Part shown: one piece after another, positions 57,099 to 64,000 of the stretch
Layout: every line of letters begins with the position of its first letter
How positions within the stretch are numbered: position 1 is the stretch's first letter
Source of the DNA: Ruminococcaceae bacterium UBA7080
Lineage (GTDB): Bacteria > Bacillota > Clostridia > Oscillospirales > Acutalibacteraceae
Reading direction: 5' to 3'
NCBI GenBank assembly: GCA_002493595.1
Contig: DKZG01000033.1
Span: forward strand, 484-64,483
Length of the DNA stretch: 64,000 nt
Notes under the pieces: model-generated
The model's database searches: none
The model's input: the letters and a program-made list of their open reading frames with translations, nothing else
What the model was told of the DNA's origin: nothing
Made by a program: the position numbers and the translations under genes

Positions 57099-57127
57099 TT
57101 TATTTAGTGTGCGTGTTTTGCTATAAT
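57099..57127 (+). promoter_or_regulatory. Proximal murA promoter (extended -10)
   Basis: TGCTATAAT (57119-57127) is an extended -10. The -35 TTTATT (57099-57104) at 17 bp is poor. Confidence 0.5.
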
Positions 57128-57224
57128 ATAAAACGCTTGTGACATGCATATTTAATTATTAATTACAAACATTATTATCGATGCTTTTATATATCAGAAA
57201 CCTGTAAAGAAAGGTGGACTGAAC

Positions 57225-58514
57225 TTGGAAAATTTTGTTATTAACGGCGGGCATGAGCTTTTTGGCGAAGTGAATATCAGTGGTGCAAAAAATGCTGCTG
57301 TTGCCATTATTCCCGCTGCCATTCTTTGTGATGATGTAGTACGTATTGAAAATATTCCGAATATCAGTGATGTTAGTCTTATTATACAAATTCTTGACCG
57401 CATAGGTGCAGGAATTAAAATGATAAATAATAATACAATTGAAATTGACTCCCGCTCTGTAACCTGTCAGTCAGTGCCGTATGAGCTCGCTTCTCATTTC
57501 AGGGCAAGCTATTATCTTATTGGCATAATGCTCGGCAGATTTAAAAAGGCAGAGGTTGCAATGCCGGGCGGATGTGATTTTGGTGTAAGGCCTATTGATC
57601 AGCATATCAAAGGGTTTCAAATGCTTGGTGCAAAGGTTGAAACAATTAATGGTATGGTTTGTGCAAAGGCAGACAAGCTTATCGGTGCATCTATATATAT
57701 GGATAATGTATCGGTAGGTGCAACAATGAATGTTATGCTGGCAGCTGTACTGTCCAGGGGTTTAACGATTATTGAGAATGCAGCCAAGGAGCCGCACATT
57801 GTTGACCTTGCAAATTTTTTGAATTCAATGGGTGCAGACGTCAGGGGTGCCGGTACCGATGTAATTAAAATTCATGGTGTTGAAAAACTGCATGGCTGCA
57901 CATATTCCATTATACCCGACCAGATTGAAGCAGGAACTTATATGGTTGCGGCGGCTACCTGCGGCGGTGATGTACTTGTTAAAAATGTGATACCAAAACA
58001 TCTTGAATCTATCAGTGCTAAGCTGGAGGAAGCAGGAGCAGAAATTATTGAATACGATGATGCTGTTCGTGTAACCCGTTTTAAGCCTCTGCTTAAATGT
58101 AACGTTAAAACAATGCCGCATCCCGGATTTCCTACGGATATGCAGCCTCAAATGGCAGTCCTTTTGTCTGTTGCAACGGGTACAAGCATATTATCCGAAA
58201 GTGTGTGGGATAATCGTTTTCAGTATGTGGGTCAGCTTCTCAGAATGGGCGCAGATATTCAGGTTGACGGCAAGATTGCTGTTATAGAAGGTGTTGACAA
58301 GCTGGCAGGTGTCAATGTTAAGGCAACCGATCTCAGAGCTGGTGCCGCAATGATTATTGCCGGACTTGTTGCAAAGGGTGAAACCATTGTTGAGGATATA
58401 AAATATGTCGACCGTGGTTATGAAGATATTGTTGAGAAGTTTAAGATGCTTGGTGCAGACATCAGGCGTGTTGAGGTTAAAGAGGAAGAAATATCGGTAT
58501 CCGATGCAGGATAA
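57225..58514 (+). CDS. murA: UDP-N-acetylglucosamine 1-carboxyvinyltransferase
   Basis: It transfers enolpyruvate from PEP to UDP-GlcNAc, the first committed step of peptidoglycan synthesis and the fosfomycin target. The 429-residue protein has Lys22-Asn23 in SGAKNAA and the active-site Cys117 in MPGGCDFGVRPID, so a fosfomycin-sensitive form is expected. The tail AMIIAGLVAKGETIVEDIKYVDRGYE is typical. The start is TTG after AAAGGTGG. Firmicutes often carry two MurA copies; which one this is cannot be told. Confidence 0.96.
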   Translation: MENFVINGGHELFGEVNISGAKNAAVAIIPAAILCDDVVRIENIPNISDVSLIIQILDRIGAGIKMINNNTIEIDSRSVTCQSVPYELASHFRASYYLIGIMLGRFKKAEVAMPGGCDFGVRPIDQHIKGFQMLGAKVETINGMVCAKADKLIGASIYMDNVSVGATMNVMLAAVLSRGLTIIENAAKEPHIVDLANFLNSMGADVRGAGTDVIKIHGVEKLHGCTYSIIPDQIEAGTYMVAAATCGGDVLVKNVIPKHLESISAKLEEAGAEIIEYDDAVRVTRFKPLLKCNVKTMPHPGFPTDMQPQMAVLLSVATGTSILSESVWDNRFQYVGQLLRMGADIQVDGKIAVIEGVDKLAGVNVKATDLRAGAAMIIAGLVAKGETIVEDIKYVDRGYEDIVEKFKMLGADIRRVEVKEEEISVSDAG

Positions 58515-58551
58515 GTCAGAAATAAAGATACTATTAAATGAACAGAATTTT

Positions 58552-58585
58552 AACAGCCCTGTAAAAACAGGGCTGTTTGTGTTTG
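58552..58585 (+). terminator. Terminator after murA
   Basis: AACAGCCCTGT (58552-58562) and ACAGGGCTGTT (58567-58577) form an 11-bp stem with loop AAAA, followed by TTGTGTTT. Confidence 0.82.
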
Positions 58586-58604
58586 AAATGACAGGAGAGA
58601 TTTT

Positions 58605-59393
58605 ATGGCGAAGGCTTGTCAGCTGTTTTCAGGCAGCAGCGGTAATTCAATATTTGTTTCGTCAAAGGGGTATAATATACTTGTGGATATCGGTGTGTCT
58701 GCAAAAAGATGTGAACATGCATTGAGGAATATCGGAATTTCACCTAACGGTATAGATGCTGTTTTTGTGACGCATGAGCATAATGACCATTGTGCCGGTG
58801 TGCGCGTTTTTGCTTCAAGGTATAATATACCGGTGTTTGCTCCTGCTCAATGTATTGATGAGATGATATTGTCAGGTGCGATAAATGAGAAGGTTAGGAT
58901 AAATGAAATCGGACATCATATGAAAATCGGGGATATAGATGTTAAAGCATTTAAACAAAGTCATGACAGTGCAGCCTGTGTCGGTTATCGGTTTGATCTT
59001 CCGGATGGCAGAGGTATAAGTGTCTGTACCGATACAGGATATATAACCGATAATGCGAGAGAAATTCTGCCGGGTACGGATTTAATCTTTTTGGAGTCAA
59101 ATCATGAGACCTCAATGGTGGAAACAGGGCCGTATCCATATGTGCTTAAGAAGAGAATATTGGGAGACAAGGGTCATCTTTCTAACTTTGCCTGCAGTGA
59201 ATACATAAAAGAGCTTGCTCAAAGCGGAACGACACGATTTGTGCTTTCTCATCTGAGCCGTGAAAACAATATGCCGCATATTGCAAGGCAAACAGCACTT
59301 TCTGCATTGGGCGAAATAGGACTGAAAGAAGATATTGATTTCAGGCTTTTTGTCTCATCGGCTGAAAATGAAGGCAAGGTGATTGTGCTGTGA
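58605..59393 (+). CDS. walJ: Metallo-beta-lactamase-fold hydrolase WalJ (YycJ)
   Basis: This is a 262-residue MBL-fold protein of the YycJ/WalJ group, linked in Firmicutes to the WalRK system and to coordination of cell division with DNA replication. The opening CQLFSGSSGNSIFVSS is characteristic. The metal motif THEHNDHCAG lies near residue 57, with further ligands in KQSHDSAA, TDTGY and ESNHE, and FVLSHLSRENN at the C-terminal side. AGGAG precedes the ATG. It overlaps rlmH by one base; that pairing resembles the end of the Bacillus wal cluster. Confidence 0.93.
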   Translation: MAKACQLFSGSSGNSIFVSSKGYNILVDIGVSAKRCEHALRNIGISPNGIDAVFVTHEHNDHCAGVRVFASRYNIPVFAPAQCIDEMILSGAINEKVRINEIGHHMKIGDIDVKAFKQSHDSAACVGYRFDLPDGRGISVCTDTGYITDNAREILPGTDLIFLESNHETSMVETGPYPYVLKKRILGDKGHLSNFACSEYIKELAQSGTTRFVLSHLSRENNMPHIARQTALSALGEIGLKEDIDFRLFVSSAENEGKVIVL

Positions 59394-59869
59394 TGAATGT
59401 AACGGTGATTGCTGTCGGCAGGCTTAAGGAACATTATTTGCAAGATGGCTGCAAGGAATACATGAAAAGGTTAAAGGCTTTTGCCAAATTAAGTGTTATT
59501 GAAGTGAATGAGGAAAGATGCTCTGATCATCCTTCTGATAACGAAATACAGAATGTGATAAAAAAAGAGGGCAGCAGAATTTTAAACAAAATCCCGAAAG
59601 GTGCGGCTGTTATTCCTCTTTGTATTGAGGGTAAGGAATTTACAAGTCCTGATTTTTCATCTCTTATTGAAACGATTTCATTGCAAAGCTCACATATATG
59701 CTTTATCATTGGAGGTTCGTTCGGTTTGTCGGATGAAGTTAAATCACAGGGCAAAATAAAGTTATCGTTCGGAAAAATGACTTTACCTCATCAGCTGGCA
59801 AGAATGGTCTTACTTGAGCAGATATACCGCGCTTTTTCTATATCCAATCATTCACAGTATCATAAATAA
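59393..59869 (+). CDS. rlmH: 23S rRNA pseudouridine-1915 N3-methyltransferase
   Basis: It methylates pseudouridine 1915 in helix 69 of 23S rRNA using SAM. The 158-residue SPOUT enzyme has the C-terminal knot signature CFIIGGSFGLSDEV near residue 103, LSFGKMTLPHQLARMVLLEQIYRAFSI, and the terminal HSQYHK. The start ATG overlaps the walJ stop (TGATG); the in-frame GTG at 59390 would give one more residue. Followed by a terminator. Confidence 0.96.
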   Translation: MNVTVIAVGRLKEHYLQDGCKEYMKRLKAFAKLSVIEVNEERCSDHPSDNEIQNVIKKEGSRILNKIPKGAAVIPLCIEGKEFTSPDFSSLIETISLQSSHICFIIGGSFGLSDEVKSQGKIKLSFGKMTLPHQLARMVLLEQIYRAFSISNHSQYHK

Positions 59870-59888
59870 CAGCAATATTTAGAAATAT

Positions 59889-59926
59889 GAAAAAGGCACA
59901 GCGATTAACACGCCGTGCCTTTTTCA
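59889..59926 (+). terminator. Terminator after rlmH
   Basis: GAAAAAGGCACaGCG pairs with CGCcGTGCCTTTTTC (one mismatch), with T-run in the right arm. Confidence 0.85.
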
Positions 59927-60003
59927 TAAGGGGTAAAAATTTATGTGAAAACGTAGTTGGTATATATAAAAAGGTTGAGAAATATTTTCAGCAACCTTGT
60001 TGA

Positions 60004-60861
60004 CTATTTTAAAAGACCGTAAGGTGAATGTGCAATTGCTTTTTCCGCATTTGCAACAGATGTTGGTCTGGCATTTTTGGCAAATGCACCTTTAATCATA
60101 AAGAAAGCGATATCCTTACTTATCTTTTCATAGTCTACATTAAATATTTTTGATGATACATTTTTATTAAATGCATTTACAAGCGGTCCCATGCAAAAAG
60201 CAGTTATGATTGTGCCGATTCCGATGTTTTTTACCGTGCTCCAATTGCCGGCGAATATATCGGAAAGGCCGCCGCTTACCACAAGTCCGATCAGTATCAC
60301 TGTTAAATCCGTAATAACGCGTACCCACTTGTATTTCAGCTTGGTTCCTCTGCTCAGCATAAAGCCCAGCGCATCATAAGGACCTACGCCGATATTGGCT
60401 GTGAAGAATAGTGAACAGGCAAAGCACAGGGTTATTATGCCGATCAGAAGAAGGGGGACTCTGATTGCCAAGGTGTAATGATTTTGTGCAAGGGGTTGGA
60501 TTAAGCTCTGAAAGAATTCACAGGAGTATCCGCAAAAAATCATGTTGAACATTGTTCCTACACCGATTAAACCTCTGTGAGCAACGATTAATACATAAAG
60601 AAGGATTAATCCGTTAATAATTAACTGGTATGTACCAAATCCGATGCCCAATGTGCTTGCGACGTTCATATTCATTGAAGTGAAAGGATCAACACCGAAA
60701 CCCGAAACAGAGAAAAGTGAAATTCCGAAACCCATTATAATAATGCTGATAAAGGAGAGAATTACTCGTTTAACCATGTGGTGCTGAGCAAACATATCTT
60801 TGATGTATCCTAAGGTTTCTGATTTCATATTTTTCATAAGCTGACCTCTGCCGTGTTTCAT
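60004..60861 (-). CDS. YitT/YczE-family membrane protein
   Basis: This is a 285-residue membrane protein with five or six hydrophobic segments. The paired motifs GVDPFTSMNMNVASTLGIGFGTYQLIING near residue 57 and NIGVGPYDALGFMLS near 155 are the internal repeat of the YczE/YitT-like group. Function unknown; related proteins are often near transport or regulatory genes. ATG 60861 follows AGAGAGG; another in-frame ATG eight codons later has AGAGGT and is a possible alternative start. A cytosolic C-terminal tail of about 60 residues is present. Confidence 0.83.
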   Translation of the reverse strand: MKHGRGQLMKNMKSETLGYIKDMFAQHHMVKRVILSFISIIIMGFGISLFSVSGFGVDPFTSMNMNVASTLGIGFGTYQLIINGLILLYVLIVAHRGLIGVGTMFNMIFCGYSCEFFQSLIQPLAQNHYTLAIRVPLLLIGIITLCFACSLFFTANIGVGPYDALGFMLSRGTKLKYKWVRVITDLTVILIGLVVSGGLSDIFAGNWSTVKNIGIGTIITAFCMGPLVNAFNKNVSSKIFNVDYEKISKDIAFFMIKGAFAKNARPTSVANAEKAIAHSPYGLLK

Positions 60862-60986
60862 ATTTCCTCTCTTTGCTTACATTATATGCTTGTGTTTTAA
60901 AAAATCAAGTTTTTTGTGCAAGTTTCTACCTATGTAATATTTTGCACAAAAAATAATTAATATTTTTATGCAAAATAGACAAAATA

Positions 60987-61523
60987 TTATTCCATTTGCT
61001 TACCAAGAAAAGCAGCTGCCACCTGAACAAGTTTGATGTCGGTTTCACTCGGCAAAGAATTGCTTTCCTCTTCAATCAGCGCTACGGCACCGCTGACATC
61101 GCCGCCATAGATTATCGGATATACTACATTGGCTTTTCTGTCAAAACCTTCAATGGCATTCATACTTGGTACAAGATCGGTCGAAATGTGAATTGCTCTG
61201 TTTTCCATAAGTTCTTCAAGATTTTTTGTGACCCTTCGTTCCAGTATTTCACGTTTGCTTATTCCCGATGCAGCGATAACATGGTCATTATCCATAATAG
61301 CAACGGGCAGACCGCCGTTTTTATGAAGTACCTCAGCATATTGATTGGCAAAGTTTGAGAGCTCACCGATTGGTGAATATTTTTTAAAAATAACTTCCCC
61401 TTCTGCATCTGTGAATATTTCAAGAGGGTCTCCCTCTTTTATGCGAAATGAGCGTCGAATTTCTTTCGGGATGACAATTCTGCCTAAATCATCAATTCTT
61501 CTTACAATTCCTGTCGCCTTCAT
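60987..61523 (-). CDS. spoVT: Stage V sporulation protein T (SpoVT), AbrB-type regulator
   Basis: SpoVT tunes sigma-G-dependent genes in the forespore and affects germination. The N-terminal swapped-hairpin AbrB domain (MKATGIVRRIDDLGRIVIPKEIRRSFRIKEGDPLEIF) is followed by a C-terminal GAF-like domain (about 55-178), which distinguishes SpoVT from plain AbrB. The 178-residue length matches. GAGGAG precedes the ATG. A forespore-type promoter is expected but I could not define one convincingly. Confidence 0.96.
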   Translation of the reverse strand: MKATGIVRRIDDLGRIVIPKEIRRSFRIKEGDPLEIFTDAEGEVIFKKYSPIGELSNFANQYAEVLHKNGGLPVAIMDNDHVIAASGISKREILERRVTKNLEELMENRAIHISTDLVPSMNAIEGFDRKANVVYPIIYGGDVSGAVALIEEESNSLPSETDIKLVQVAAAFLGKQME

Positions 61524-61639
61524 ATTTATCTACTCCTCAAATAATGTAAATTTATCTGTAATATTTTGCACATATTCGCAGCGTATATACGAAATATAAT
61601 CTGTGATTTTTTGGAAAGTAAATTACTGTTAACAAGGAT

Positions 61640-61667
61640 TTGACATTTTTTTTAATTGTGTTAGTAT
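61640..61667 (+). promoter_or_regulatory. Promoter of the YoaK-like gene
   Basis: TTGACA (61640-61645), a 16-bp spacer and TAGTAT (61662-61667) lie about 20 bp before the start codon. Confidence 0.6.
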
Positions 61668-61688
61668 AGGCAACGGGGATGTATATTT

Positions 61689-62351
61689 ATGAAAAAAACA
61701 AAGCAAATGTCCGAAAGCTATATTTTGGGCATAATTCTTGCAGTTGTCGGCGGATACCTTGATGCGTATACATATCTTACACGCGGAGGTATTTTTGCAA
61801 ATGCTCAGACCGGCAATATTGTATTGCTCAGTATAAAGCTTGCACAAAGAGATATACGAAAAGCGGTCAGCTATCTTATTCCGATTGCCGCTTTTGCAAT
61901 CGGCGTGTTGGTTGCTGAATTTTTTAAAATAAAATTAAAACACAGTCGGTTGCTTCATTGGCGTCAGTTGGTTATTGTTTTTGAACTTATATTGCTTTTT
62001 GCAGCTGCATTTTTACCGCAGGGCAGGGCAGACATTATTGTTACCACCACTATATCCTTTGTGTGTGCAATGCAGGTTGAAGGCTTCAGAAGCATTAATT
62101 CCAATACGGTTGCTACAACAATGTGTACCGGCAATCTCAGGAGTGCAACGCAGCTTCTTTTTTACGGTATCCGAAATAAGGATAAAAAAGAAATTGTAAA
62201 GAGTTTTAATTATTACGGCATCATTTTCTTTTTTATGCTTGGAGCAGTTGCAGGCGTAGTGATTACCGATTTAATCGGCGTTAAAAGTATCATAATCTGT
62301 TCTGTTTTGCTGATGATACCATTTTTTATGATGTTTAAAACAAAAATTTAA
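61689..62351 (+). CDS. YoaK-family (DUF1275) membrane protein
   Basis: This is a 220-residue protein with six hydrophobic segments. The family signature GGYLDAYTYLTRGGIFANAQTGNIVLL near residue 21 and the second half-repeat MQVEGFRSINSNTVATTMCTGNLRSA near 127 are intact. DUF1275 proteins are of unknown function and are proposed to be transporters. It has its own promoter and a modest ribosome site (ACGGGGA). No operon partner. Confidence 0.9.
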   Translation: MKKTKQMSESYILGIILAVVGGYLDAYTYLTRGGIFANAQTGNIVLLSIKLAQRDIRKAVSYLIPIAAFAIGVLVAEFFKIKLKHSRLLHWRQLVIVFELILLFAAAFLPQGRADIIVTTTISFVCAMQVEGFRSINSNTVATTMCTGNLRSATQLLFYGIRNKDKKEIVKSFNYYGIIFFFMLGAVAGVVITDLIGVKSIIICSVLLMIPFFMMFKTKI

Positions 62352-62379
62352 TATTATGCTATATAAATTTCTGTGATTA

Positions 62380-62388
62380 TGCTATAAT
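62380..62388 (+). promoter_or_regulatory. Extended -10 of the ClC gene
   Basis: TGCTATAAT is an extended -10 element (TATAAT at 62383-62388); the -35 region TATATA at 17 bp is weak. Confidence 0.45.
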
Positions 62389-62420
62389 CAAATTAGATTT
62401 ATGCAGGTTTGACAATAAAG

Positions 62421-63986
62421 ATGAAAGAAAAAGAAAAAACTACCTTAAGGAAAATTGAATACCATAAAAAAGAGAGCTTTTACCTTATTGTGCGCGGACT
62501 TGAAGTAGGGCTTGCATCCGGATTAATTTCTGTATTATATAGATTTTTGCTTAAAAATGCTGAGTCCCTTCTCATAAAAGCCGCACAGTTTGCCAAAGGC
62601 GGTGTTTTTAAATGTATAGTATGGTTTGCTGTTTTGGCTCTTATGGGCTTTGCAGTTGCCAAAATTGTTAAATGGGAGCCGATGTCATCCGGCAGCGGTA
62701 TACCTCAGGTGAACGGTGAAATTAAGGGAGAGCTGACACAGAATTGGAAAAAGGTTATAGCCGCCAAACTTTTCGGCGGAACACTGTCTATCTTGGGAGG
62801 TCTTTCATTAGGCAGAGAAGGTCCCAGTATCCAGCTCGGTGCAATGGCAGGCAAGGGAATAGCAAGAATGACCAGAGCAGATAAAACAAGTGAGCTCAGA
62901 ATGATGAGCTGCGGCGGTGGAGCAGGACTGGCAGCAGCCTTTAATGCACCGTTGTCGGGCGTTATGTTTATTCTCGAGGAAATTCACAGGACAATTGATA
63001 AAAGTATAATTTGTATGGGTATTGTTGCCTGTGTGACTGCTGATTTTGTTTCAAAAATTTTCTTTGGTCAGGATAATGTATTTGCCTATGAAACAGCAAA
63101 TATTCCTTTAAGATATTATTGGCTTTTGATTATTCTCGGTATTGTGCTGGGAATTTTCGGATGTGCTTATAACATAATAATGAGTAAAGGGCAGGACTTT
63201 TTTAAAAAGGCTGAAAAAGTACCAAATGAAATAAAAATGATATTTGTATTCCTGCTTGGCGGCGGTATTGCAATTGTGCTGCCGCAGATTACAGGCGGCG
63301 GGCATCAGATGGTATTGCTTTTACTAAAAGAAAAACCCGGTCTTATGATGCTGGTTATATTTCTTTTGGCAAAATTTCTTTTTTCTGTGATAAGCTTTGG
63401 GAGTGGTGCTCCCGGAGGAATCTTTTTTCCGCTGCTTATACTGGGAACCTACATTGGTGCAATATTTGCCGATATATTTATCCCCATTTTAAATCTTGAT
63501 GAAAATATGTGGCAGGAATTTGTGGTTATATCCATGGCAGGTATATTTGCTTCAATTGTAAGAGCACCGCTTACAGGTATCATTCTCGTATTTGAAATGA
63601 CAGGCAATTTGGAGAGCCTCCTGCCTCTTGCTGTTGTCAGTCTGATTAGTTATGCTGTAGCAAATCTTATCGGTGTAAACCCAATCTATGAAACACTGCT
63701 TGAAAAAATCATCGGTGCTCATGTAAAGCATCCTGAATTTCACGATACGGATGAAAAAATTATCAAAACCTATGTTGTGCCTATAGGCAGTCCTGTTAAT
63801 AAAAAGGCTATTATGGATGTGGAATGGGGCAAGCATTGCCTTGTTGTGAGTATAGAGAGAAACGATGTATCTATTACGCCAAAGGGAGAAACAGTGATTA
63901 AAGAAGGCGATGAGCTTGTAATTCTTGTCAGTCAAAGGCACTTTTCAAAAGACAATAAAAAGCTTGAACGAATCATTAACGGATAG
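62421..63986 (+). CDS. ClC-family chloride channel/antiporter with C-terminal TrkA_C domain
   Basis: This is a 521-residue ClC protein. The anion-path motifs are present: GSGIPQV near residue 93, GREGPSIQLGA near 134 (containing the gating Glu) and GAPGGIFFPLLILG near 334, so transport competence is expected. Residues about 440-521 form a regulatory TrkA_C (RCK-C) domain, GSPVNKKAIMDVEWGKHCLVVSIERNDVSITPKGET. In bacteria such proteins exchange chloride for protons and aid acid or ionic stress. ATG 62421 is preferred over an in-frame TTG at 62409, but neither has a strong ribosome site. The window ends 14 bp after the gene. Confidence 0.93.
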   Translation: MKEKEKTTLRKIEYHKKESFYLIVRGLEVGLASGLISVLYRFLLKNAESLLIKAAQFAKGGVFKCIVWFAVLALMGFAVAKIVKWEPMSSGSGIPQVNGEIKGELTQNWKKVIAAKLFGGTLSILGGLSLGREGPSIQLGAMAGKGIARMTRADKTSELRMMSCGGGAGLAAAFNAPLSGVMFILEEIHRTIDKSIICMGIVACVTADFVSKIFFGQDNVFAYETANIPLRYYWLLIILGIVLGIFGCAYNIIMSKGQDFFKKAEKVPNEIKMIFVFLLGGGIAIVLPQITGGGHQMVLLLLKEKPGLMMLVIFLLAKFLFSVISFGSGAPGGIFFPLLILGTYIGAIFADIFIPILNLDENMWQEFVVISMAGIFASIVRAPLTGIILVFEMTGNLESLLPLAVVSLISYAVANLIGVNPIYETLLEKIIGAHVKHPEFHDTDEKIIKTYVVPIGSPVNKKAIMDVEWGKHCLVVSIERNDVSITPKGETVIKEGDELVILVSQRHFSKDNKKLERIING

Positions 63987-64000
63987 TGTTGCAATATTGG

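Larger units (their letters stand above)
56821..57224. other. 404-bp intergenic region upstream of murA
   Basis: No plausible gene is present. It is extremely AT-rich and holds a TTGACA promoter overlapped by TGTTAC repeats (56924-56960) and a second, extended -10 promoter close to murA (57099-57127). No terminator hairpin for the HAD gene was found. Confidence 0.6.

Noticed and set aside
61524..61620. Forespore (sigma-G) promoter of spoVT
   Set aside because: GTATA and CAAAATA are roughly spaced but match the consensus too poorly to report.

Overview
The window is AT-rich, gene-dense DNA from a low-GC Gram-positive bacterium, almost certainly a spore-forming member of class Clostridia. The evidence is spoIIE and spoVT, a Firmicute-type lexA, DegV, YerB (DUF3048), YitT/YczE, YoaK and LemA/DUF2207 proteins, AGGAGG-type ribosome binding sites and near-consensus sigma-A promoters with 17-bp spacers. 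A 58-residue protein ending DADDL and the general gene mix fit the Oscillospirales (Ruminococcaceae/Oscillospiraceae), but that finer placement is inference. No prophage, CRISPR array or rRNA operon was seen. The only mobile DNA is a decayed IS3-family remnant near 34.6-35.1 kb.

Layout. 1-226: three minus-strand tRNA genes (one cut by the window edge). 425-4310: lexA operon (lexA, Mrp-type ATPase, dCMP deaminase, HAD phosphatase, exported protein). 4.4-7.9 kb: DegV, BirA, and a MATE exporter behind a probable guanidine-IV riboswitch. 7.9-11.2 kb: ilvC, a FadR-type GntR regulator that probably shares an operator with it, and a DUF815 AAA protein. 11.2-13.9 kb: a secreted beta-helix/FN3 protein with near-identical 258-bp repeats. 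14.0-17.7 kb: response regulator, sensor kinase and HtrA-like protease in one operon. 17.8-21.8 kb: LemA/DUF2207 pair, then an ECF sigma factor with a putative anti-sigma factor. 21.8-26.1 kb: ilvA-ridA, an orphan solute-binding lipoprotein, an ECF S component and an amidohydrolase. 26.1-31.4 kb: a tightly overlapped minus operon (thioesterase, HAD-Nudix fusion, NifS, ThiI, sortase-like protein lacking the catalytic His, and a 54-residue protein).

31.5-37.6 kb: an acyltransferase, a two-gene operon with a LexA-like box in its promoter, a free-standing small RNA candidate, alr, the IS remnant inside an older stem-loop, YerB, a diverged MreB-like protein and the DADDL protein. 37.6-42.6 kb: XRE regulator, malic enzyme, Ldh2-type dehydrogenase, glycerol kinase, acyl carrier protein. 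42.7-45.0 kb: aroE-aroK and an orphan Wzm-type permease. 45.1-49.6 kb: GH95 fucosidase and a cytidylate-kinase-like protein fired from two divergent promoters that share one palindromic -35 hexamer, then an acyl-CoA synthetase. 49.8-53.8 kb: DUF2238 protein, spoIIE and a GlmS-like SIS protein. 53.9-64.0 kb: nadC-nadB, a second HAD paralogue, murA with a WalR-like box upstream, walJ-rlmH, YczE, spoVT, YoaK and a ClC antiporter.

How parts fit. A WalR-like regulator with HtrA (14-17.7 kb), WalR-type repeats before murA and the walJ-rlmH pair point to a dispersed cell-envelope control module. lexA and the LexA-like box at 33.05 kb suggest a local SOS target. NifS and ThiI would supply sulfur for 4-thiouridine in tRNA. 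IlvA and RidA form a reactive-intermediate/clean-up pair. The observations most worth following are the small RNA at 33.2 kb, the sortase-like protein without its His and the N-terminal motif it shares with YerB, the divergent promoter pair with a shared -35 and a predicted leaderless fucosidase mRNA, the SOS-box operon, and the GlmS-like protein that has lost its active-site signature next to spoIIE.
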